NCBI GenBank assembly: GCA_025399215.1
Contig: MU621347.1
Coordinates: 1 to 23,907, forward strand
Length of the DNA stretch: 23,907 bases
DNA from: Globomyces pollinis-pini
Taxonomy: Eukaryota > Chytridiomycota > Chytridiomycetes > Rhizophydiales > Globomycetaceae
Reading direction: 5' to 3'
Shown here: positions 17,131 through 23,907 of the stretch, in pieces
How the letters are laid out: each line of letters starts with the position of its first letter
Position numbering within the stretch: the stretch's first letter is position 1
Made by a program: the position numbers and the translations under genes
Notes under the pieces: generated by a model
Seen by the model: only the letters and a program-made list of their open reading frames with translations
What the model was told of the DNA's origin: nothing
Database searches by the model: none

Positions 17131-18764
17131 CAATCAAGAAATCGTAAAGAAAAAGTTAATCCAAGCAAGCACTCTAAATTCAAACTTAACCAAAGAAAGG
17201 AATGATCTCACCGCATTGCAGTCATCATTGCAATCTAACAGTGCATCATTAAGTTCACAATCAAGTTCTTTGCAATCTCAACTTAATGAACTTCGACAGC
17301 AAGAGGCCACTTTACTGGGCAGGATCAGAGACGAAGAGAGAAAGAGAGAAAATGCAGCTGCAGATTGGATTCCGGGTGTGGGTTTTTTTGCCGGTTTAAT
17401 TACTGGTATGATTGAACTATTTAATTTTAGGTGATTATGATAGAATGATACCTGGTTATTCTACAATCACAGGCATCATTTCCAGTCTAAATAATGACAA
17501 GGAAGCGTTACAAAATCGGTTGAATCAAAAGAATGATGAATACAAAAGGAATATACACGAATTAAACAGAATCAAAGCAGCATGTAGAGCAAATAGCGTG
17601 AAAATTGGCAATGCAACCAAAAACATTACATTAACCAATCGCCATATCTGCGAATGTGAATCAACTACCAAATGTCTCGGTGAGAAACATACAGCAGTAT
17701 TAAACGATATATTGGTCTTGAAGAATATGGTCAGTAAAATTCAGTATCAAGTGGAATTGGAAGTGCAAAATGTGATTGAATTTGACTTGAATGAAGAATT
17801 GGGTAATATTTATTCAATGATACGTCAAGTTATTGATCAAGAGGTGTCGTTAATCAACAGATTTATCTTAAAACCTGATAATGCTGTCCAATTTGAAAAG
17901 CAATTGTTAGAAGTATCCACAAGTGGATCATACATTGCACCAGAATCGGAGAAATTGGACATGCATTTTGAAAATGGAGTTCCTAGTCCAATTCAGGCGC
18001 CAATGACTATTCAAGGACCAGTGACGTTCAAATCAGCTCATGGAACTTATTTGCGAGCACAACCTGGTGGCGAAGGTTCAAAATTAGACTTACAAACACA
18101 AGCAGATGAATGGGAGCAATTTACCATTCAACCTAATCGTGCTTTTATTAAGTCATATCATGGCACGTTCTTAAGTGCCCAACCTGGGGGTGAGGGTTCA
18201 ACAATTGATCTAAAAGCAAACAAGGGAAGCTGGGAAACATTTACTATTGAAACTGTGGACGACTTTTATGTGGCTCTTAGATCTTGTCATGGAACAGTTC
18301 TTAGAGCTCAGCCTGGGGGAGAAGGTGCTACGTTAGACCTTCAAACACAAGTTGGAGATTGGGAAAAATTTAGTCTTGAACTTTTAGACGACGGCTTATT
18401 TGCTATCAAATCTTTCCATGGAACCTATCTTCGAGCTCACGAATCTAATTCTATCGTTGATATGCAGACCCAAGTTGGTGATTGGGAAAAGTTTACCATT
18501 ATTCCAATTGACGTTTCAATTAAATCGTGTCATGCAACGTATCTTCGAGCTCAGCCTGGTGGAGAAGGATCTTTAGTTGATCTACAAACTCAAGTCGGTG
18601 ATTGAAAAACCTTTACTATTGAACCAATTAAAGGTAATGTTGTTTACATCAAGTCTTCTCATGGAACTGTCCTTAGAGCTCATCCGGGAGGAGAAGGCTC
18701 TAAAGTTGATTTAAAAACTCAAGTAGGAGATTGGGAAAAATTCGTTCTTGCTAGTGTTTATTAA
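16979..18764 (+). CDS. Helical protein with fascin-like beta-trefoil repeats; in-frame TGA in the fifth repeat
   Basis: Exons 16979-17405 and 17431 onward (25-nt intron 17406-17430, same position as in the 21065 paralogue). The frame reaches TGA at 18603-18605 (533 residues) but stays open afterwards to TAA at 18762. Residues about 30-128 are long helices with coiled-coil character; residues about 129-159 are hydrophobic and glycine/proline-rich (WIPGVGFFAGLITG, MIPGYSTITGIIS); a second helical region follows to about 320. From residue 340 come repeats of the form K-S-x-H-G-T-x-L-R-A-Q-P-G-G-E-G...DLQTQVGDWEKF, as in fascin trefoils. Five precede the TGA; a sixth follows it. Six would make two complete trefoils. 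The TGA replaces the TGG of the VGDW motif kept in neighbouring repeats, so it is probably a recent nonsense change. No signal peptide. The helical half resembles alpha-helical pore-forming proteins in layout only; the trefoils suggest a carbohydrate- or protein-binding head. Confidence 0.75.
17406..17430 (+). other. 25-nt intron, orthologous in position to the 24-nt intron of the paralogue
   Basis: Starts GTATGA and ends TTTAATTTTAG. Splicing joins ITG to DYDRMIPGYST, matching TG-DYERMIPGYST in the paralogue, and explains the frame change between the two halves. Confidence 0.92.
18603..18605 (+). other. In-frame TGA interrupting the fifth fascin-like repeat
   Basis: The codon after QTQVGD is TGA where sister repeats have TGG. 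The frame continues open for 52 more codons with a complete further repeat, ending at TAA 18762-18764. Confidence 0.85.
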
Positions 18765-19184
18765 AGGTGCCTTTCAATAAAAATATTAGATCATTACAAT
18801 AAACATTCAAAGGCTTGTTGTATTTGATTCCAGATCATTTCACTAAGGTTTCATTATCTTATGACTTAGATGATAGGATGTGGATATTGTGATCCTATGT
18901 GTCGAAGTCCATACATTGACTATGATTTGATATCTAAAATATATGTTTTATTTATCCAATATATATGAATCGAAACACATCATTCTGGCCTTTACCTTAA
19001 AACTTTCTTGTAAGCACACAAACTTTCTTGTAAGCACACTATATATCACTTGTTTTTTACGTGTTCTGTTGACGTGTAAACAATTTTTCGAGATGTCCAT
19101 TATTTATTTATACATAAAAAGATACAGGAACGGCAGATACTCAACTTTTAACATTTACCCCATTTCTCGCTTAGAATTGCTTTA
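18765..19184. other. Spacer between convergent genes
   Basis: Contains AATAAA near 18777 and a 20-bp perfect tandem duplication at 19000-19039 (AAACTTTCTTGTAAGCACAC). The 127-codon plus-strand frame at 18943-19326 runs into the opposite gene and has no recognisable content. Confidence 0.5.
19000..19039. repeat. 20-bp perfect tandem duplication
   Basis: AAACTTTCTTGTAAGCACAC occurs twice without a gap. Confidence 0.9.
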
Positions 19185-21065
19185 TTACTTGTTTGTAATC
19201 TCCCATTGGATAGAGGTAGGGGGAAAGCCGATTAACAAAATAAGGTCGGGAAACGTTACCATTTTGATATTCTTAGAATCATCACATTCAACCATACAAT
19301 TACTTGAAACGCTTTTCAAACAATAACCAGATCTGGAAACTTTCAAGATTTTCCATTGCAAGTATTTATCTGTTAATGGATTACGATTTGAAGCAGAAAC
19401 TAACACAGTTTCACCTGCCACTTCCCTTCCATCTAACCAGCACTTGCTTCCCATGTTCTCAATAGAATATAGATCATCTTTGATTGGTTGAATATTCCAT
19501 TGGCAGCTCTTCGAATCATTCGCAGCTTCTTGAAGTGATATGACATTACCAGGTGATCCACTTTTAGCAGCCAGAGTTATTTTTTTGGAAGCATGATAAA
19601 TATTCACGATACCGATTGGAACTAACAGTTGAAGGTCCCACTTAAGATACTGATCTCCTTCTGGATTCACTTCGCCGTTCTTTACCACAGGAATTTGAGT
19701 ATTACAATCTGCTCTACCATCCAACCAACATTTACTAGAAACACTTTTAAAAGCAAAATTTCCATCCTTTAATTTAATAATCCGCCATTGGTAGTAGTGG
19801 TTCTTTTCTGGGTCACATGCTGGAAGAATAGAGGCATAAACATCACAACCGGCGGCATGTCTCCCATCTAGCCACTTTAACGTTTCCATATTTTGGATAC
19901 AGTATATATCATCCTTGATCAATTCAATATTCCATTGAACAGTACGATTAGTGAAAGTAGACTTTACTAATGGAGCATTTCCTGCTTCAGCATTGGAAGA
20001 TATGTATGATGCACTAGAGACACTGTAGATAGTCATTTTCCCAACAGGAATAAGTTGAATGCTGTCAGAAATGGACTCGATTGCAATTATGTCAGTTTCG
20101 GGAACCACATTGTATTTACTATCGTTGGATATTGCCAGCAAACGAGTTTCAAATGTACCAATATCATATGGGCTACCTATAAAGCCAACAATGTGTGACA
20201 TCTCTGGGCCAATAACTTGCCGTAATGCAGGAAACATATTCACCAATTCATCATGTAAGTCAAATTCAACCAGGTTCTGTAGCTCCATTTTCACCGAATA
20301 TTCGATTCGTGTCACTAAATTTTTCAGGACTAATATTTCATTTAGTACGATTGTATGCTTTTCGCCTAATCGCTTGGTAGTTGATTCACATTCAGAGATT
20401 CGACGATTATTCATTTCAATTTTCTTATTGGTAGTGCTTATCTTGACACCAACAGCACGATAAGAAGTTTTCACTCGGTTCAGTTCTCTCCAATTATTTT
20501 GATATTCATTGTTTTTTTGATTTAAACGATCCTGTAATGCTTCCTTGTCTTTTGAAGCTCTTGATATAATTCCACTGATTGTAGAATAACCAGGGATCAT
20601 TCTTTCATAATCACCTAAAATTAAACAATTCATTTTACCTGTGAATAAACCAGCGAAGAAACCAACTAGTGGGATCCAGTCCATTGCAGCATTCTGCCTC
20701 TTCTTTTCTTCATCACGGATTAGTTGATTTAAACGTTCTTCTTCTTTTTTAAAATCTTGTAATTGGACTTGCAATGAATCAGAAGTTGCATTTAAGCCTA
20801 CACTTTCTGCTTGAAGAGAAGATTGAAGAGACGAGAGATCATTTTTTTCTTTAGTCAGAGTTGCATTCAAGGCACTTGACTCGGTTAGCTTTCGCTTCAC
20901 GACTTCTTGGTTTGTAGTCAATTGATCTATCATTCTGTTTGACACATTGATTTTTGCAGTCAAACTTTGTCCAACATACTTGTAGAAAAGAGTTCGTTGT
21001 TTTTGATTGACTAAAAGTACTTGATTGATCAATGCAACGTCAGTGGAATTCTCGGAATGTGTCAT
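19185..21065 (-). CDS. Helical protein with ricin-like WLDGR beta-trefoil repeats, inverted paralogue of the 16979 gene
   Basis: Exons 21065-20639 and 20614-19185; the 24-nt intron 20615-20638 is a multiple of three with no stop, so an unspliced reading stays open with eight extra residues. Spliced length 618. The helical half matches the 16979 protein: two differences in the first 50 residues, then progressively more, with the WIPLVGFFAGL...MIPGYSTISGII hydrophobic segment in the middle and coiled-coil stretches on both sides. From about residue 335 the two proteins are unrelated in repeat type. Here six repeats in the order A-B-B, A-B-B carry KWLDGR or KCWLDGR and end in QW-x-I; the last one is degenerate (CMVECDD). 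Six repeats fit two beta-trefoils of the ricin-B type. No signal peptide, no break; TATA box intact. Shared helical module with a different binding head suggests one effector module aimed at different ligands, an inference. Confidence 0.85.
   Translation of the reverse strand: MTHSENSTDVALINQVLLVNQKQRTLFYKYVGQSLTAKINVSNRMIDQLTTNQEVVKRKLTESSALNATLTKEKNDLSSLQSSLQAESVGLNATSDSLQVQLQDFKKEEERLNQLIRDEEKKRQNAAMDWIPLVGFFAGLFTGKMNCLILGDYERMIPGYSTISGIISRASKDKEALQDRLNQKNNEYQNNWRELNRVKTSYRAVGVKISTTNKKIEMNNRRISECESTTKRLGEKHTIVLNEILVLKNLVTRIEYSVKMELQNLVEFDLHDELVNMFPALRQVIGPEMSHIVGFIGSPYDIGTFETRLLAISNDSKYNVVPETDIIAIESISDSIQLIPVGKMTIYSVSSASYISSNAEAGNAPLVKSTFTNRTVQWNIELIKDDIYCIQNMETLKWLDGRHAAGCDVYASILPACDPEKNHYYQWRIIKLKDGNFAFKSVSSKCWLDGRADCNTQIPVVKNGEVNPEGDQYLKWDLQLLVPIGIVNIYHASKKITLAAKSGSPGNVISLQEAANDSKSCQWNIQPIKDDLYSIENMGSKCWLDGREVAGETVLVSASNRNPLTDKYLQWKILKVSRSGYCLKSVSSNCMVECDDSKNIKMVTFPDLILLIGFPPTSIQWEITNK
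20615..20638 (-). other. 24-nt in-frame intron
   Basis: GTAAAATGAA to TTTAATTTTAG on the minus strand, at the same codon as the 25-nt intron of the 16979 paralogue. The one-base difference in length lies inside the intron. Confidence 0.9.
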
Positions 21066-21524
21066 GATTGATCTACACCAATTACTACAATAGTTTTATA
21101 GCAAAGGATTAGACACGCTCTAAGATGCGGCTACTAATGCCAGCCTCTTTACCTCATTTGGATCTTCCTTATGTGGAACGTTACAGTGTCACAAGAAGAC
21201 CACATTGCTGCATTGATGGGTGGAATTCAGCATGATTGATGTCATGCATTTAACATCATTAATTTGAATCTCCTTCATCTTTGCTTTTCATAGCCATAAA
21301 GTTTTGGCAATGACAGTCAGGACAATCTCAAATTTAATACTGATCTGTTTTGTGCTTTGTGTGACAAAAAACTTTGTCCGGTTTCTCATTTGGGTGCGAT
21401 GTTTTCAAGGCATTGTTGATTATTTGACTTCACTTATCGGCCTCTTCATATCTTATGTAAGGGACGATACATTGTAACAACGTTTAGAGAAGCATCATAA
21501 ACATGATGATCAAACACCCAGAAC
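20914..21524 (-). repeat. Inverted duplication, right arm
   Basis: Reverse complement of 16521-17130 with scattered substitutions and a few single-base indels. Weaker similarity may extend to about 21558 (a CAAAAAGGC-type block on both outer edges). Confidence 0.9.
21094..21100 (-). promoter_or_regulatory. TATA box (TATAAAA) for the 21065 gene
   Basis: Thirty-five bp before the ATG on the minus strand. The equivalent site in the other arm is destroyed. Confidence 0.65.
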
Positions 21525-21614
21525 CCTTGCTCAGATCACAGAAATTTTTGCCTTTTTGGGATTATGTCTGTGAGTTATACAATCGACAATGGGGTACGGT
21601 CAGCTAGGTTTTAT

Positions 21615-21621
21615 TATATAA
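21615..21621 (+). promoter_or_regulatory. TATA box (TATATAA) for the long helical gene
   Basis: Thirty-nine bp before the ATG at 21654. It lies within the in-frame extension that begins at 21564, which argues against that upstream start. Confidence 0.6.
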
Positions 21622-21653
21622 TCTTGGAGTCAATCTTCTCTTGGAAGATAAAA

Positions 21654-23250
21654 ATGACTGTTCAAACCGTTCAAGCTAATGGATCTAAATTCCCAACTCA
21701 AGCCAAGATCTATGATACTGGATTCGAGCCAGTAAATGCTTTAATCGTACAAGATAAGGTGCTTGGTAAAGAAGTTGAACGTATTGGACAAATCTACCAA
21801 ACTGTCAATGTGCAAGATGCCATGGAAAAACTCTCTCAAGTGGGTAGTCTATTGCAACTTGCTTATGCTGGGACTAAAGGGCTATCTTGTAATGTTAGTA
21901 TTACCGAAATGTTGTGTAATTATCAATCTGTTATCAAGGATTCATATGCAACTTCCACCCTTTTTGTTGAAGCATCCCTATCTGCGTGTAAAAACCATCA
22001 ACTTGCACTGGCTGTGTTAACAAAACCTGCTGGTGCTGCGGGAGCATTGAAGCTAATGGCAAAAACTTCAGCTTTAGCAGAGAAAATGGCCATTGCATCC
22101 GAAGCGTTGGTTGTTTCTTCTTCGAAAATGGTCGAATTATCGAAAAAATCATTGATGGACGCTTCATCGGATGATAAAATGTTGAAAGATAAATTTGATG
22201 CTTTGATGCAAGAAATTGCTACCTTTGAAGCTGAGCAGGCGGGTTTAAGATCTGAAACTGAGGACCTTCAAAGAGATATCGAAGATGCCAAGTCCCAGGA
22301 GTTGAAGGCTGCAAAGGAAGCAGATAGCGCAAGAAGACAAGCAATGACTATGAAATTGGTTGGTGTACTTGCCGGTGCTGTTACTGGTGGTTTAGGGTAA
22401 GATTGTTTGAATCAATTTAATTATAGTCTACTTGCTGGTACCATGGGAGCTGGTAGTCAAAACGATGAAAAACCGAAGCCAACTACAACTGCTAAAGTTC
22501 CAGATACTACTGAGCTAAAAGACAAGAAGAAAGAAGTTGAAGTTGAAATCGAGAAGAAGCAATTAGAATTGCTAGATGCTAAAGATGAAAAGACAAAAAA
22601 AGACGTTCAAGCCAGATTGGATTTATTGAAGTCTAAAAAAGAAGAAATCAATCAAGAAATCAAAAAAGTTGTTGATGGATTTAATGCTGTCATGGAAGCT
22701 AATGCTGCTTCTTTGGAAGCTAAAGAAGCAATGATTGCCAGCAGACGTGCTGCCTTGCAAACCGAGCAACGTGCTGCCAATGCCAAGTTAGCTTCTACGA
22801 TTAAAAAACTGGAAACCTCTAGCACGGACAAGAAAGACTTGACTCAAGTTATTGCATCCTTGGAGGTAATAAAAATTATATACTGATAATTTCTAGGTAG
22901 CGGTGAAAACTTTGGGCAAAATCAAAACCATTTTTGAAAATACCCGTCTATACTGGATGGGTGTCAAACAACAATGTCTCAAATTGAACGACATTAGTAC
23001 TATGCAAGATATAGCTGAGATTGATGATAGCATGTTTGCAGACGAAATTTGTTGGAATGGAATGTGTTGGTTATCATTAGCTCAAATCAATTATGTGGGC
23101 TCTAAGGCCATGGGGGATATCAACAAGAAAGTTGATGGTATTATGAATGATTTGCCTTCTGGCGCTGAATCTAAACAGATTATTGCTCGCGTTAGTCAAG
23201 ATTTGTTGGCTTCTATCGCAGCTGAAAATGAAAGACTGTCCATTGCCTGA
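21654..23250 (+). CDS. Long alpha-helical protein with central glycine-rich hydrophobic hairpin
   Basis: Exons 21654-22396, 22427-22865 and 22897-23250 (introns 30 and 31 nt) give 511 residues. The N-terminal 180 residues are helical and shared with the short paralogue at 8511-9346. A coiled-coil stretch (about 187-231) leads into MKLVGVLAGAVTGGLGLLAG at about 232-251, which is hydrophobic with small residues. A long Lys/Glu-rich coiled coil follows (about 265-380), then a C-terminal domain shared with the short form (GMCWLSLAQINYVGSKAMGD). Splicing intron 1 completes the hydrophobic segment; the unspliced frame ends in the middle of it. Two coiled helices bracketing a hydrophobic hairpin is the layout of alpha-helical pore-forming proteins, but no sequence motif proves membership. 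ATG 21654 chosen because the paralogue starts here and a TATA box lies 39 bp upstream; an in-frame ATG at 21564 would add 30 residues. No signal peptide. Confidence 0.85.
22397..22426 (+). other. 30-nt intron interrupting the hydrophobic hairpin codons
   Basis: GTAAGA to AATTATAG. Splicing joins TGGLG to LLAGTMGAG and opens the frame past the TAA that lies at the donor (phase 2). Confidence 0.9.
22866..22896 (+). other. 31-nt intron, conserved in position with the short paralogue
   Basis: GTAATA to TTTCTAG, after the same Leu-Glu and in the same phase 0 as the 32-nt intron at 8772-8803. Confidence 0.9.
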
Positions 23251-23320
23251 TTTTTTCATCATGATGATCAATAAAATAATAAAAGCCATTATTATTTTAT
23301 GTAAACAATTACTGATCTGT

Positions 23321-23410
23321 GTGCAAAGATTTGGAGAGGCTTGTATCAAAGTAAAAATGGTTAATGTGCAAAGATTTGGAGAGGCTTGTATCAAAGTAAA
23401 AATGGTTAAT
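23321..23410. repeat. Perfect 45-bp tandem duplication in the 3' flank of the long helical gene
   Basis: Two identical units from GTGCAAAGATTTGGAGAGGC to AAAAATGGTTAAT, 23321-23365 and 23366-23410. Identity implies a recent duplication. Not part of a supported gene; 45 bp is a multiple of three and one frame is open through it, which may be chance. Confidence 0.9.
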
Positions 23411-23485
23411 ACACGAAAGAATAAACCTTGCAGTAAGCAGTGTAACTAAAGAGTATGAAATAGTTTATATCTTTTTATTCTAGAA

Positions 23486-23907
23486 CTACGAACGACTTTT
23501 AGCAAGACCACAAACCATCGAAGTACCAGGATTTTTGATCAGGGAAAAGGTACTCTTAGATGCGTTACTCACGCTCTTCAAGTAGCATGTACCATCACCT
23601 GTCCAAACCCAATGAGTACATCGATTATCTTGATTACAAGCTGGCCCACAATCAGCTGATTTTCCCATTGGTTTGATATAACGTAAGTCATTGTGATTCA
23701 AGTCATCACAGTTGTAAGCAAATAACCCTTCACTCCATGCAGTCCAATTGATCTTTGATTTAAGAAAACCACAAGAAATCACATTGAGTGGTCTTATATC
23801 AAAGGTAGAACGAGAAGGTGAGTTTTTGTTTTTCAAATAGCAGTTTCCGTTCGTCATAAAGGCCCATGAATTACAGTCAGATGCTCCAGCACATTTACTT
23901 TGGCAAT
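23486..23907 (-). CDS. Apple/PAN-domain protein, C-terminal part (runs off the right edge)
   Basis: The minus-strand frame is open from the window edge to TAA at 23486, giving about 140 residues of the C-terminus. Two cysteine-rich units are visible. The first has CQSKCAGASDCNSWAF, NGNCYLKNK and ISCG; the second has NCDDLN, DCGPACNQDNRCTHWVW, GTCYLKS and MVCG. This C-x3-C-x(5,6)-C-x2-W...CYLK spacing is typical of apple/PAN (PAN_4-like) domains, which bind carbohydrate or protein and usually sit in secreted or cell-surface proteins. The N-terminus, with any signal peptide, is outside the window. It is convergent with the long helical gene. Confidence 0.8.
   Translation of the reverse strand, partial: CQSKCAGASDCNSWAFMTNGNCYLKNKNSPSRSTFDIRPLNVISCGFLKSKINWTAWSEGLFAYNCDDLNHNDLRYIKPMGKSADCGPACNQDNRCTHWVWTGDGTCYLKSVSNASKSTFSLIKNPGTSMVCGLAKSRS

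Larger units (their letters stand above)
21066..21653. other. Divergent promoter region between the 21065 and 21654 genes
   Basis: Most of it is the right arm of the inverted duplication. TATA boxes for both flanking genes lie at its two ends. The 55-codon plus-strand frame at 21310-21477 matches the arm-1 frame only up to a one-base indel. Confidence 0.6.

Noticed and set aside
18603..18764. Reassignment of TGA to Trp in this genome
   Set aside because: TGA serves as the terminal codon of MAK11 and the long helical gene at the expected protein ends, so a single local mutation explains the data better.
18943..19326. 127-codon plus-strand frame in the convergent spacer
   Set aside because: It runs into the 3' end of the minus-strand trefoil gene, contains a 20-bp duplication and has no recognisable domain.
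21564..21653. In-frame 30-codon extension upstream of the long helical gene
   Set aside because: It contains the TATA box at 21615, and the paralogue's conserved N-terminus begins at the later ATG.

Overview
The window is nuclear DNA of a eukaryote with unusually small spliceosomal introns. By alignment to known families, comparison of paralogues, or frame restoration alone, I place 19 GT-AG introns. Seventeen are 24-33 nt long. The other two, 61 and 91 nt, divide exactly into abutting GT...AG units of 28-32 nt. AT-rich DNA, short intergenic spaces, DIRS-, piggyBac- and Mutator-like remnants, LURP-one-related proteins, fascin/ricin-type trefoils and apple/PAN domains suggest an early-diverging fungus or a close relative. 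The species cannot be fixed from this sequence.

Layout. 1-5800 is a transposon graveyard: a DIRS-type retrotransposon remnant (-), a piggyBac-like transposase remnant (-), a Mutator-like tail (+) and several hairpins and repeats. From 6111 on it is gene-dense: MAK11/PAK1IP1 ribosome-assembly factor (+), a calcineurin-B-like EF-hand protein (+), a short alpha-helical protein (-), a Ser/Asn-rich protein of unknown function (-), a single-pass SH3 protein (-), two LURP-one/tubby-like proteins (+,+) around an NmrA-like NAD(P)-binding protein (-), a convergent inverted pair of helical-plus-beta-trefoil proteins (+,-), a long paralogue of the short helical protein (+), and an apple/PAN protein cut by the right edge (-).

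The most interesting part is 8.5-9.4 kb plus 16.5-23.3 kb. It holds two families of intracellular-looking proteins with long amphipathic or coiled helices around a central glycine-rich hydrophobic segment, an architecture reminiscent of alpha-helical pore-forming proteins (ClyA/Hbl/XaxA-like; inference only). One family occurs as a head-shared, tail-swapped inverted pair: nearly the same promoter and N-terminus, but fascin-like repeats on one protein and ricin-like WLDGR repeats on the other. The other family occurs as a long form with the hydrophobic hairpin and a short form that lacks it. None has an obvious signal peptide. Two N-myristoylation-type LURP-one proteins and a third myristoylation-type EF-hand protein lie nearby, so the neighbourhood is rich in predicted membrane-associated proteins.

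Several genes share a TATA box about 35-45 bp before the chosen ATG, implying very short 5' UTRs. I used this to decide some starts. I saw no tRNA, rRNA or CRISPR array.
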